Shown here in pieces: positions 50,201 to 62,211 of a DNA stretch of 64,000 bases. The DNA is from Butyriboletus loyo. Taxonomy: Eukaryota > Basidiomycota > Agaricomycetes > Boletales > Boletaceae. A model generated the notes under the pieces. That model saw nothing but the letters and a program-made list of their open reading frames with translations, made no database searches and was not told the DNA's origin. The stretch is from positions 1 through 64,000 of the forward strand of contig JBBPSI010000008.1 of NCBI GenBank assembly GCA_038093515.1, written 5' to 3'. How positions within the stretch are numbered: position 1 is the stretch's first letter; each line of letters begins with the position of its first letter. The position numbers were made by a program, and so were the translations under genes.

Positions 50201-50850
50201 GTCGGATGCGTCCGACGACGAAGATGATGAAGACAGTGGCGGGTGGCTAACACAGTCCAAGTTCGACCTTGGAAGTCCCCCACATGGTCGTCGACACAAC
50301 AATGGGCCGAGTTCATCTCAGTTTGAAGTCAGTGATATCACCCAATTTTGTTCTCCGAGCCTGAATGAAATAATTCCAGGATTCGTTCAATCCCTCTACT
50401 TCTGGCGCGCTCCAAGAAGCACTCTCGGATGACCCATTTGGCGTGAATAGTTATGACGACGTTCGTCTCGCCTCGTTCACTGAAATCAGTCGCTCGCTTA
50501 CGCCTGGATGTTAGGATGACGGCTTTGGCCCATTTTCTGACTCCGCCGCACCAAGCTCCTCGGATCCATTTACGTTCACGTCGTCGTCATTCTCTTCCTC
50601 TTATTCATCTGATGACTCCTTTGATTTCGGTGATTTTCAGTCCGGTGACTCTGACGGCCCCAAGGACGGCGAACTCACACCCACCCCTGGAAGCTGGACA
50701 TTTGCCAGCAACTCAGAAACGGAGGGAGACTCTGAAGGAGATGATTTTGGGAATGCCAACGGGAACAGACCAAAAAATGGTTTGCAAACGATATCGCTGG
50801 ACGAAGTTAATGACCGCTTTGAGAAAAAGAAACCAGGGTGGGATTCTTGA
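47279..50850 (+). CDS. SAPS-domain protein (PP6/Sit4 phosphatase regulatory subunit)
   Basis: SAP/PP6R proteins bind the Sit4/PP6 catalytic subunit and direct it to substrates in cell-cycle and TOR signalling. Eleven exons: 47279-47289, 47348-47560, 47610-47811, 47864-47998, 48054-48662, 48709-49398, 49452-49633, 49682-50096, 50154-50327, 50380-50460, 50515-50850, in phase, about 1,015 residues. It starts MFWRFGFHNTSAIDSLLDKD, the usual SAPS start, then LQECKSQNTRLIDYF, helical repeats (LLHHVEAPSIVDLLVRIIQL), GLIRPLTFERYRICELYAEL, an acidic insert, and FFEFPWNNFLHSVVYDFI. The C-terminus is Ser/Asp-rich. The intron at 49634 begins with GC (AG|GCAAGT). The first coding exon is only 11 bases. 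Confidence 0.93.
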
Positions 50851-51004
50851 GGAAGGAACGGGGGCTGCCAGTGTCATGACGTCCAACAACCAGTAGCATC
50901 TGTATTGTAGTATACCTCTAGCAGCGTTTGTTCTTGCGCGACATGTACCGTTTCGCATATAATTTCGTTGTTTATTTGAGACGCAAAGATGAGAGTACGA
51001 TTTA

Positions 51005-52060
51005 CTATGGCTTGAACAGATATCCTCCACTTCGCGAGATGGCTGTGAAGGTCAACTGATCGAGAATTGTGCCCCTGGGCTCGGCCAATGTACATTCGAC
51101 CCTGTCGCCAGGCGTAACGGGGCCAACACCTGAAGGAGTCCCTGTGAGGATGAGGTCGCCCTCCTGCGAGTAACAATCGAACATCAAGCGCGGTCAGTAA
51201 AACACGCCGTCAAAGTACTTCCACGACGAACCTCCAATGCCATGATGGAAGAAATGTGTTCAATTAGTCTTGGAATGCGGAAAATCATGTCGCCGGTGGT
51301 ACCATCCTGTTTGACTGCACCGTTGACCTGTCAAAGAACAAAAAAGTAAAAGTGCAGTGAGTTGGTGGAACCCTTCCATCACCGTCGTGAATACGTCAAC
51401 TTACCCTGAGAGCGAGTCTGAGGTCGTGGGGATCCGAGATCGACGACTTTGGTATGAATTTCCTGAGGGTGCAGGGCGTGTGAGTGCGAAGAACGCCGTA
51501 CGGAGGGCGAGACTGACCCAATGGGGGTGAAGGTATCGAAGCCTTTGACTGCGGACCAGGGAAGGCCTTTTTTCTTTACCTCGTCTTGCATGTTACGTGC
51601 AGTCAAGTCGACCGCCAAAGCTAAGATGAAGATGACGGGTCAGCATCACACGTTCGGCTTGGTCGGAATCCTGCCCACCGTATCCAGCAATGTGGGATTC
51701 AGCAGCGTCTTGTGGTATGTCGCGTCCACCTTTGCCAATGACGAGACCGAGTTCCACTGGTGACCGTTTAGAGATGTGTCTAAACAGGCTGAAACGAGTG
51801 GAGGAACAAGACCTTCGTAGTGAGCGAGTACACCATTTGGTATCTCGACGTTTCCCCCGGAAGGAAGGTAGCTCGTGGTGGGCTTGAGGAAGAAGAATGG
51901 TTCCTTTGGAAGGGCGTTATTGAGCTCCTTGATATGTTCGGTGTAGTTTCTGCCGATAGCAACGATCTGGAACGACTCTCTTTGTTATGTGAGATACGAG
52001 GGATTGCTGGTTCTATACCTTCTTTCCCTGCCTCACAAACTGAGCTGCTATCGACGACAT
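51005..52060 (-). CDS. FAHD1: Fumarylacetoacetate hydrolase-domain protein, FAHD1 type
   Basis: FAHD1 proteins split acylpyruvates and decarboxylate oxaloacetate, usually in mitochondria. Seven exons: 52060-52019, 51966-51813, 51756-51679, 51620-51518, 51462-51405, 51327-51232, 51163-51005, in phase, about 229 residues, the usual family length. Motifs: [37 protein letters not shown] (metal-binding Glu pair), [27 protein letters not shown], and the loop [16 protein letters not shown]. The first 14 residues ([14 protein letters not shown]) are not a strong targeting signal. It converges with the SAPS gene: the stops are about 155 bases apart. Confidence 0.94.
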
Positions 52061-52449
52061 TCTGAACGCGAGAACGACCGCGCGAAAGGGAAGTAACCTT
52101 ATGGCGTAAAGGGACACAACCAAATGAGGCATCCGATCCCTGAGCTCACGTCTCACCCCTCGATGTCATTTAGAATGAATGGCCTTGGAGTCAGTTCGAC
52201 GTGCTCTCGGACGCGAAGTTGGACGTTGGGTGCTTCCTTCTTTCGTTGACCGTAGCATTGTGTTGTTAATGCTGGTGCCTGTGGAGAGAGGGGGGCATTC
52301 GGACTTTCGGCGATGGCCCGCATTTGGGCATCGGCCGAAGCGATGTCGGTTGTGACTCGATTAACAGTTCCCTAACCTGAAAAAATGAAAAACGTCCACT
52401 TGACTCCGATTTGTGACTTACTTTCTGCTCACAGTCGTCGTTCTCCTTG

Positions 52450-54714
52450 ATGGTGGTCATGTCTTTCAAAGTAGCCCTACGCACTACGGGTGCTCAAAAG
52501 TCGGCTACGACTGCGTGCTTTACGCGCTCAAAATCTACGATCTCTTCATCCTCTATCGTTGATGCCAAATCAAGAGCCAGAGATCATGCCAGACACCTGA
52601 GCAAATCATCTCCCAGAGGCGCCATCCCAGCACCCGCCATGTAATCCTTTCCAACTATTTTTCTTTCTGCCAGGGTGCTCACCAGCTTGCGATAGTCGAC
52701 CCAACCCCGGGATTGTCCCGTTTCCCGCGCCAGTAGAGTCGCATACCACTGCAGCCGCTCTTGATCACTCGTTTGTTGGCATGTCTGGGGGACAGATATT
52801 CCACGAGATGATGCTTCGCCACGGCGTAAAGCATATATTCGGTTATCCAGGTGGCGCCATCTTGCCTGTGTTCGATGCCATACACAACTCCAGCCATTTC
52901 GACTTCGTTCTCCCTCGCCACGAGCAGGGCGCAGGTCACATGGCAGAAGGTTATGCCCGTGTGTCCGGAAAGCCTGGTGTGGTCCTCGTCACGTCAGGCC
53001 CAGGGGCAACCAACGTCGTGACACCAATGCAGGACGCCCTCTCCGACGGTGTCCCCCTTGTCGTGTTCTGCGGGCAGGTCGCTACCTCAGCCATCGGTTC
53101 CGATGCATTTCAAGAAGCCGATATCGTGGGCATATCACGAAGTTGCACCAAGTGGAATGTCATGGTCAAGGACATCGCCGAGTTACCCCGGCGTATCAAC
53201 GAAGCATTCAAGATTGCTACTTCCGGACGTCCAGGCCCGGTTCTCGTAGATCTCCCAAAGGATATTACAGCTGGGATTCTCCGCACACCTATCCCCTTCA
53301 AGGCTACTACTCCTGGATCACACACCCTGCCTATGAACCCCCTGCAGCCCACCACCTCCCCAACGGATATCGTCCTCATCCAACAAGCTGCTAGTCTGAT
53401 TAACCAGGCACAACGGCCGATTATATATGCCGGTAATGGTGTTCTGTCCTCTCCAATGGGACCCAAGTTGCTTGCCCAGCTTGCCGAGCAAGGCAACATT
53501 CCTGTCACTACCACTTTGCAAGGTCTTGGTGCCTTCGACGAGACCAACGAAAAGAGCCTGCACATGCTCGGTATGCACGGTTCGGCTTATGCCAACCTTG
53601 CGATGCAAAATGCCGATTTGATCATCGCCCTTGGTGCACGCTTCGATGATCGTGTTACTGGCAAGGTCGATACTTTTGCACCTGCTGCGCGCGCAGCAGC
53701 AGCCCAGGGACGCGGCGGTATCATCCACTTCGAGATCCAACCAAAGAATATCAACAAAGTCGTCGATGCTTCCATCCCGATTTTAGGTGACGTCGTGTCG
53801 AATCTTGCTGTTCTTGTCCCTTTGATCCGATCGACACCACGCAATGAATGGTTTGCTAACATCAAGGAGTGGAAAGAGAAGTATCCTTTCACCTACGAGA
53901 AGACTTCTTCTCCCGATGCCCGTATCAAGCCCCAAGAAGTTATCGAAGAACTTGATAAGCAGACAGCTCACAGGAAGGAGGAGGTGGTCGTCACCACTGG
54001 TGTCGGTCAACACCAGATGTGGGCAGCTCAGCATTATAGATGGAGAACACCACGCTCCATGGTTACCTCCGGCGGGCTCGGCGTACGTGTTATCTTCTAT
54101 CTTTCTCTGCCGAATGCTGAATTTGTGTGTTCAGACGATGGGCTTTGGCCTACCTGCGGCCATCGGTGCCAAAGTCGCTGCGCCGAACAAAACTGTGATT
54201 GATATCGACGGCGACGCTTCATTCAGCATGACTGCAATGGAGCTCGCCACTGCTTCCCAATATGACATCGGTGTGAAAGTTCTTGTCTTGAACAACGAAT
54301 TCCAAGGAATGGTGTTACAATGGCAAGGTATGACCATTCTTGGGACGCGGCACAGGAACGATGGCTCACAAGCTGTATCCAAGATCTCTTTTACGACGCT
54401 CGGTATTCCCACACGCGGATGACAAATCCCGACTTTGTCCTCCTCGCCAAGGCAATGGGTGTCCATGCAATCCGGTGCAGCAACGTAGGCGAACTACCTG
54501 CCAAGATGAAGGAGTTCCTCGAGTATGATGGATCGAAACCTATCCTGTTGGAATGCTTGGTAGAGAGGAATGAGCATGTATACCCGATGGTATGTGCTCG
54601 GACTTGGATTGGTCTCACTTTTTACTGATTCGTCGCTAGGTGCCGGCTGGCAAGGCCCTGCACGAACAGGTTCTCCACCCTACCTTGAGACCAAAAACAA
54701 AATCCGACGCGTGA
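52450..54714 (+). CDS. ILV2: Acetolactate synthase catalytic subunit, mitochondrial
   Basis: First shared step of valine, leucine and isoleucine synthesis: condenses pyruvate with pyruvate or 2-oxobutyrate, using thiamine diphosphate, Mg and FAD. Exons 52450-52640, 52696-54082, 54135-54327, 54384-54589, 54640-54714, in phase, about 683 residues. A basic, Ser/Thr-rich N-terminus of about 60 residues fits mitochondrial import. Then [37 protein letters not shown] with the catalytic Glu, TSGPGATN, and the thiamine site [16 protein letters not shown] with [12 protein letters not shown]. The classic herbicide-resistance position is Ala (GQVATSAIG, where yeast has GQVPTSAIG). The second ATG at 52459 is also possible. 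Confidence 0.96.
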
Positions 54715-55223
54715 CCACGTCGCGAACTATCCTCGAGTTCTGTCGACACATCTATTCAATTCTCAAGCTATTCTCTCGGCATTTCACCAATGTATCATGC
54801 TCAACGTGTACCAACATTCGCAGCGCTCTTTTTGCCCCCCATTTACCTTTTATTCATCACGTACATCTTCATTTTCATTTTAGAGAATTCTGGAAACACA
54901 AAATGGGGTGTTGAATCCCGGTCTGTTTTATGTCCTGGTGGTTTGGTTAAACGTAAATGTGATGTCCTTTTCCAATCCTTTGAGGCTTCAAACTGTTGAG
55001 CTTTCGCTTGATCGCAAACGATATTGACGACGGAATTCCCTGGCTGTCCTTGACGACATTCGCAAATCACTACTCTGCCTCGATTCATTGCACTGGCAGA
55101 CCAGTCGGGAGCTAGCTTCGTGCAACCCGAACCTCCAAATGCTCAAATAGCTATGATAGCAGTGCTATACCTGTCTTTCCCCCATATCGAAAACGCTCGC
55201 AGGAGAGGCTATGCATAGTATGT

Positions 55224-55628
55224 ATGTCGGTCACGGTTACTTACTCGCATTATCTAGACGCTGAGAACAATGCCGAGGCGAACCTGCAGCATTGGCTCAA
55301 CCACGACCCATACCATCAGCAAAAAGGTGCTTCGTCGACCGTTTTCACTGCTTGCGCTGCCATCCTCTTCGCTGGTGTCTTTGCCCTCGCCAAGTACATC
55401 AAGCGTTCGCATACCAATAAGCAGTACATCTGCCTTGGTGACGACAAGGTGAGTTTGTGTTTAAATCATGAGAATTACAACTACGGGTTTACCGTTCCGA
55501 ATGGCAGCCCAGCTAGTCTCGACGGGAGTTTCAACTCTGACTGATATTTGATCCATTTCATACAGACTCGTGTTTCTACCAGACAAGTCGCACCCATGAC
55601 CGACTCGAAGGCTCGTCGCTCTCTCTAA
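55224..55628 (+). CDS. Small single-pass membrane protein, unknown (95 aa)
   Basis: Two exons, 55224-55448 and 55566-55628, join in phase. The protein has a polar N-terminus (YLDAENNAEANLQHWLNHDPY), one membrane helix around residues 39-57 (TVFTACAAILFAGVFALAKY) and a basic tail ending SKARRSL. The size and basic C-terminus could suit a tail-anchored or organelle-membrane protein. I recognise no family. Splice sites are clean and coding bias is good, so I think it is a real gene. Confidence 0.6.
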
Positions 55629-56650
55629 GGATTCGAATCACAGAGTGTTGATGTAGACGGTGTATGATACATATGGCTTCAAGCCGGCCTTGAGTCAAGC
55701 CGAACGAACAACAACGATAACCGTACCGCCCCTTCTCAACTGCCCGTCCCCACCTCTGCCTCCGTCCCCACTGCCCTCGTACCCCAATCTAGATTCTTAA
55801 ATTCCATGCGCGCCAACCGCCTGTTCATACACATACCCACACACGGGTACAGCAGACTCCACCGTCAATCCCTACTGTACACATCACAGCCATGTATTTT
55901 GTGGTCACTGGGAGGTACTGATATTCTGGCTCGTGACCTGGTAGGTAGACTGGCACCAGTAATGGTGTCTGGCATGGTCGGATCTGACCCGCAGCTGTGC
56001 CAATGCCTACAGGGATCTACTAGTACGACCAAAGAGAAAAGGAAAGCTGACGACTCGGACAGGGAGCCAGCACCAGTGCAGTCACCCAGGAAAAGACTGT
56101 GGTCACCCAAGACCAACAACAGCAACATGGAATTGTAGGGCAGAGCTTTCCCCTAGATACAGCGTGTACATAAAAATCGTGGTTTTTGACTTGGCCCATC
56201 AGATGAATCATGAAGAAAAAAAAAGGTCAAATTTTGTGCTTTACATATTTACATATTCAACTTATCGATGGACTTGGAGTCGGGGATTAGCGACTCCAGG
56301 CGCCGCAGAGAGGCTCAGACGAAGCACTACTAGAAGTAGAAAACCCGGTTTTATTGTTACCGAATCCCCCGCTGAAGTCTGAACTGCGCAAATCGCCGGG
56401 CAATTACTTTCACTTGATATTTTCTTTTGTTTTTCTGAACTTCAAGAATAATGTTTTTTTAAAATTTATCTGAAGTTTCCACACACGTTTATTTTCGATC
56501 GGGAAAACTTCTAGTCTTGCCATCGTCCAAATATTTCAAGTACAGACTTCATGTTTCGGACGACGTTTTCTCTTGACTTAAATTCTGCAAAACGCGTCAT
56601 GTTAGATCGTGTGCCTCCCTTCTGACTTTGATAAGATGAGATCAACATCA
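55629..56650. other. Gene-free stretch
   Basis: I see only short open frames without motifs, AT-rich towards 56400-56600. It marks the change from the healthy housekeeping block to the pseudogene block on its right. The plus-strand frame at 55806-56138 has no supporting features. Confidence 0.5.
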
Positions 56651-56659
56651 ACCTGCTAG

Positions 56660-57905
56660 CAACGCTCCACCAAACTCCAAGTCGACGTTTTCACTTCCCC
56701 CTCCAAAGTCGTCGTCCACATCTACATCCACGTCCTCCCTCTCCCTTCCTGCACCCTCAAGTTTCACTTCCACGACAAACGCGAGCGGCAGTACAGCACC
56801 GCCGAAACGAAAACGAACCAAGAAAATCGCCATCAACCTCCCTTCCCTTCCTCCTCCTGAAGACGACGAGGATGATAGTCTACCAGCGAAGAAGCCCCGG
56901 GCCGCATCGAACGCAGGCGGGGGAGTCGGTACCGGAATGTCCTCCCTCCTCAGCATGCTTCCCGCGCCGAAACAGCCAGTGCCTGTGATCGACAAGAAGG
57001 AAGAGCGCGTACTCGGGGGTGGAGGTGGACCTGGGTTGGTGTTTCGTACTCCCAAGAACGAGGCACGGCGTTACGACACCGCTGGTTTCACGAGCACGGA
57101 AGAACCCTCTGTCGGTGCAGGGGAGGTCGAAGGACCTGTTGATGTTTCTCGGCCATCGACGTCGTTTGTTCCTCCCTCTCTACAAAAGGGCAAGGCGAAC
57201 GTATCCCTCGAGAACGCAGGCCCCTCCAAAATACCCGTTTCGGTATCCACGCAGCCCGTGAAATCAGCCACCCCGCCTGTGGACTTCTTCTCGCTAGGTT
57301 CAAGCACGCCTCTCGCCAGATCTACACCCACACCGTCTACGTCAGCATCGTCATCGTCCTCCGTAACTTCCGCCCCTGCCATTTTGACCTTCCGGCCGCC
57401 TTCGCCCACGTTGGACGATCCCTACCCGGGTTATTACCAGCTTCCCTCTGGCGCATACGCCCCTTAAAACGCTGAATACTACACCTCCTATGCCCGCAAA
57501 TGGAAGGCAGAGTATGGCAAACATATCTGTGCGCTCGAGGAATCTCAGCACGAGTCTGAAGCAGAGGGTGCTCGGGACGTCGATATGGCTGCGGAGATGG
57601 AGACGCGTCGGGAGATCAAGGAACGTGAGGATAGGAAGGCGTTGACGGCAGGCAAGGTTGAACCGAACGAGAATGGAGGACCCGCGACGCCCAAGATGAA
57701 TGTCAAAGGCGCCAAGCTAGGCGCGGTGGCAAGGTCGAGGCATTAACTGACAACTTTGCTGACTGAGGCATATTTGAACTGGTAGGCATTGGAAGATAGG
57801 ATTGCGCAAGGCCGGAGGAATAGGAAGGAAGCCGGCAATAAGTACGGTGAGTGCTACACCCACAGTATATTGTTGAGGCTCAACGTATTCAATCTAGGTT
57901 TCTAA
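56660..57905 (+). pseudogene. PRCC-like (mitotic checkpoint/splicing-associated) gene killed by in-frame stops
   Basis: PRCC-domain proteins are nuclear and spliceosome-linked. The frame carries PPKRKRTKKIAINLPSLPPP, GTGMSSLLSMLPAPKQ, GLVFRTPKNEARRYD, DPYPGYYQLPSGAYAP, NAEYYTSYARKWKAEYGKH, MNVKGAKLGAVARSRH, LTTLLTEAYL, and ALEDRIAQGRRNRKEAG, which is the PRCC order. Three stops interrupt it, all in the same frame: TAA 57465-57467, TAA 57744-57746 and TAG 57783-57785. At the first two the family is expected to have Gln, so CAA to TAA is the simplest cause. No start codon is found: the frame is closed by TGA just upstream. The last codons follow a normal-looking intron at about 57847-57896. Confidence 0.75.
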
Positions 57906-58029
57906 TATCTCGATTTTCGGGAGACGTATGGTAGAATACTGAGTGTATGTATAGTATCTACTAGAGGTAGGATGCTAAGCTTGGGTTGTACGGCACTCCT
58001 CATTTATTCACAGATAGCACTGTCGATGT

Positions 58030-59867
58030 TAGACGCTCGCTTCGCCAGTCTCAAAACCGACCCTTGGTTCCGCCGCCCCCAAAAAACATCACTCCAAGGT
58101 CATCCTAGACGATCGCTTCAAACATCTCTTGGGAGACGAGGAAAAACGTAAAAAGAAGAAAAGTGCGAAGCAAACTCCTGTTGCGTGCACGCCGTATAAT
58201 GATTCTCCATCGACGACTCGTTGGCGGTTAAACACCACCCACACTGCATGCCCCACAAACGACAGCAGAGGTTGACAAATATGGTTGAATAGTGTCGGAG
58301 ACGCAGGAAAAGGACGATTTGCGGTGATTTTGTAGGCTTGAGGCGGAGGATGGCGGGGAGGATCCAGCTGTTGTGCCGACCGTTATTGATTATGTGCGCG
58401 GTGCCGCGCTCATGGAGTCGTCAGACGAGGAAGAGAAAGACAGGGATCTATCACCCCGCGTTCCCTCAGCGGACAGGAGCGGCAGCGACGAAGATGGCTT
58501 CGTCTCCCTCGGCGCTGAACCCAATAAGTTGGGAGATGACGAGGAAGACGTCGAGATCGATCTCGACGAAAACACGATTACTATCCTTGACGCACAGGTT
58601 GCCGAGTATGCCAAGACCGTCCCGGACCGGGAAGGAGGTGCAGACATCAAGCAAACGAGGACACTGGCTGTGGTCAACCTCGACTGGGACTACGTTCGTG
58701 CTGTCCACTTGTACAAGATCTTTTCGTCGCTCGTATCTCCCACTGTACCTCTTGCATCTGCATCCACCTCACATACCGAAAAAAATACAACTTCGGCAAT
58801 CAAAGGTGGCGTGAATGTGGTCAGAGGAAGACTACTAAGTGTCCGTGTTTACCCAAGTGAATTTGGAAAAAAGCGGATGGTCAAGGAGGAGAAAGAAGGA
58901 CCGCCTAAAGAACTCTTCATGAAGAAAAACAACAACGTGGAGGATGAGGAGATCGACGAGAAGACAATCATTCAGACAGCCATCGAAGCAGATTACGATG
59001 AAGATGCTTTGGGGAAGTATCAACTGGAGCGCTTGCGGTACGTCTCATCCATGTGTCTTCCATCTATTGGCCCCTTGCTCGTTGGTTAACGAACGTTAAG
59101 AACAGCTACTACTATGCTATCGTCGAATACGACACGCTGGAGGCTGCTGCTCACATATATGACGAGCTCGAAGGAATCGAGCTAGAAAGATCTGTGGACG
59201 CGTTCGACCTCAGTTTTGTCCCGGACGACATGACATTCGACGATGAGCCACGGTAGTTGCTACGCACTTTCCGAGTCAATCTAGTTGCTAAATCGAGTTG
59301 CACGGTATTCAGAGATGAAGCTGCCCAGCCTTCAAACGCGCCTTACAGGGCGGTCGAATTTGTCACCGACGTGTGTACCCGTAATGTTACTGTTTTCCAT
59401 AAACACTAACTCGACGCTAGGCCCTTCGCCACTCGAAAGTAAAACTCACGTGGGACTTCGACGACCCGGAGCGAAGCCATATCTTACGTCGCCCGCTGAG
59501 GAGGGAAGAGATCGGGGGGGGTGGACTTTCGTGCATACGTTGTTTCTTCCTCGTCTTCCGAGGGTGGCTCCGAAGATGAGGGGGACTCTGAGGAGAGTCG
59601 ATGAAAACTGGGGGGCGTAAAACGAAGAAGGAAGGTAAGAGATCTAGGAAGGCCAAGTGAGATAAACTCCGCATGCTCCTCCTCGGCGGAGACGACGATG
59701 AACCACCAGAGGGATGGGGTGATACTTTCGACAACAAGGCGACCAGGGGAGAGAAAGTGGAATAGGGGGGCGACAGCGATGTAGATATGGGACTTACTTT
59801 CATGCCGGGCCTCAGCCAGACGATACCCGAACCCCCTGGTCCGGTGAAGTACGACACCGAGGGCGAA
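58030..59867 (+). pseudogene. ESF1-like 18S rRNA-processing factor gene, broken and truncated
   Basis: ESF1 is a nucleolar factor needed for 18S rRNA maturation. Recognisable pieces: LDARFASLKTDPWFRRP, then after a one-base shift in a C/A run, KVILDDRFKHLLGDEEKR; VSETQEKDDLR; RLEAEDGGEDPAVVPTVIDY; TRTLAVVNLDWDYVRAVHLY; FVPDDMTFDDEPR; YRAVEFVTD; and ALRHSKVKLTWDFDDPER. In-frame TGA codons at 58286 and 58325 sit where Arg is expected (CGA to TGA). A G-run at about 59515 adds another shift. The end reads MGLTFMPGLSQTIPEPP, close to the ESF1 C-terminus, then fuses at about 59868 to the USP10 copy. Intron positions survive, so it arose as genomic DNA. Confidence 0.8.
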
Positions 59868-61275
59868 ACCCACGCTCATCCCCGTCTCCCGCTCACTCTC
59901 CTATCGCCTCTGTCTCTGCTCCCTCCGTCCCCTCCGCCCTTTCTCCCCCCACCGCTCCCTCTTCCCCTGCGTCGTCGAGCGTGTGGTCTCCGAAGATGAT
60001 GACGAGGGCGTCCCCCGAATATGTTATCTGGTCCCACCGTCCGTCCAATCCTCCACCACGCCTGGCATCATCATCTCCCCCGTGCCCGTCCTCCAAATGA
60101 CATCATCCGGAACTCACTCGCGTTCCCTTCTCCTCCTCCCTCCCCGCCTCCCACTGAGGTCCTCTTCGATCACATAGATACCCCTCCTCGGCCGACACCG
60201 AAACGACCCCTGCAACACCCACCGCACCAGATACCTCCGTCCCCGCTTCCTCCGTCTCTACGAATACATCCTTTTCTGCCGCTGACCCTCCCGCAAAAAC
60301 CAAGTCAGATGAGCCTTCACGACCGGATCGCGTTGTCCGCCTCAACCAGACATCGCTCCAGAATTAGTGTCGCTACAGAACAATCGGTCCAGCCGCCTAG
60401 CACGGAACCTCCTGCCACCCCAGCCCCAGCCAAACCAGTTGCTCCAAAACCATCATTGGTATCCCTTCTCCAGCAAGATGCTGCATTCTCTTCAAAATCC
60501 AATTCCCTCCCGACCTCTTGCATCGTTGGTTTCTCCATCCCTGCATCTGCTCTTTCCGCATCATCCACCATGTCACCCGTCTCACCAAGCGAGAAAACTG
60601 AGCTGCTGTCTCTCCTTACACCCAGGTCGCTCGCAACGAGGCAGATTAGTTGCTCACAGACACGAAAATAACCATTTGACAGACCAAGTCAACCGAGTCA
60701 CCGATTACTCGCGTGTTTGGCGGCAAATTCTACACGTGCTTTACCAAAAAGACTCGGTTCTGGTCGAAGACTGGCGTTCGCTGCGATTAGACATTCAGGT
60801 TCGTTTCCTTACTTTTGTAGCACTACTATTACATCGGCCGACCTGTTTTCTGTAGCGCGAACAGATTCATACGATCAAAGATGCCCTCGCATACATTTCT
60901 TTACCGCAATCCGTGCAAGTTACATCGGTCACTAAGCTGGCGCGACTCTGGACGCGACACAAACTGTGCACATCGACGCACTCCCTCCGATTCTTATCCT
61001 CCATCTGAAACGGTTCTGGTACGATGGGAGTGCAGGCGGCGTAGCCAAAGTCGGCAAGCAAGTGTCGTTTTCATCCGAGTTGGACGTTCCCAGCGGCAGG
61101 GAATTTATTCCTGACATTCAGTCTGCATGATCGTAACATTTTTTCTTGTGTGTAGAGGTAATGGCTCCGGGGAAGAAACTCCACGGGACGCGGTATAAGT
61201 TCTTTGGTGGTAAGCACATCTCCGCCTCTGTACCGCGATACTGACCCTTTACTACGCATAGTACTGTACCACCAT
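59868..61275 (+). pseudogene. Inverted, deleted copy of the USP10-like gene
   Basis: Plus-strand copy of minus-strand 4451-2385. It begins inside the Ser/Pro-rich part of exon 1, out of its old frame. It loses about 630 bases (equivalent to 3656-3030), which carried the catalytic Cys box and GGHQEDAEEF. It continues through exons 3, 4 and 5 (DSVLVEDWRSLRLDIQ still legible) and stops just after the 5' end of exon 6, before the catalytic His. It cannot encode an active deubiquitinase. Confidence 0.85.
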
Positions 61276-62210
61276 AATTTGTGTTGCAACTGCAGTACCA
61301 ATCAACAGAAGAACATGAACATCAAGATCATGATGCTTCATTCATGTGACTGTGCAACTATAATATGCAGCTGAAGCAAACTTTCACCACTGCTGTAAAT
61401 ATGTGCACTCCCTGTCCCTGGCACCACAGTATGAACTGGAAGTGACATTCAAATGCATGAACAACCCAGCCCCTTCATGGTCATTCCTCCATAGCAGAAG
61501 ACAACCCATAGGAGAGGTGCAACCAAGACAATAGGGGCACTCTTCTGGATCCGAATTCATCCCTGTACCGCTTTGACAGTCGCCACGAATTCGGCTCAAC
61601 GTTCGAGCGTTCAACACTTGACGGATGAAATGTATCGGTCCTGATGTGACTAAAAACCCTCTCGAACAATGAATAGCAGAGAAAAAAAATATGATGACCA
61701 GTGAGGGAACGTGTCCTACATGTACTGCAAAGAACAAGAAAGGCTCTGCAGTCCGTGTTACCGCGAGCCCTGTCATCGTGCACGCTCCACGTTCCACCTC
61801 AAGACCTCCCTCACGCTTCTGATCAACTCCGCACGCTCGTCCCGATACGTCGGTAAAACAACAAATATGCACACCGATCGTCCCGCTCCGGTGTCCCAAA
61901 CACGTCCTCAGGTCTCACATCCGATACGAGCTCGTCGTCTATAAGTATCCATCCTTCGCGCGGCTTCACCTTCGGTCCCGTACCCACCATATCATCAATA
62001 TTAGGATGCAGCACGTCGAGGGTGTAGTGTCCGCCCAAGGCAGACCATGGTGGTACATACTACAGTACTATGGTAGCAATGGGTCACCATTGTGGTGCAG
62101 AGGCCGGAGATGTGCTTACCACCAAAGAGATTATACTGCGTCCCGTGGAGTTTCTTCTCCAGAGCCACTACCTCTACATACAAGGAAAAATGTTACGATC
62201 ATGCAGACTG
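61276..62210. repeat. Direct copy of the USP10 3' end and flank (1590-2525)
   Basis: Runs parallel to 1590-2525 with few differences and includes an antisense copy of USP10 exons 6 and 5. It starts exactly where the inverted USP10 copy stops, so orientation flips at about 61275. Bases 61257-61551 have no CpG, as in the original. Confidence 0.85.
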
Positions 62211-62211
62211 G

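Noticed and set aside
57465..57785. Possible stop-codon reassignment (TAA/TAG read as Gln) in the PRCC-like gene
   Set aside because: TAA and TAG end several intact genes in the window, so a pseudogene is simpler.
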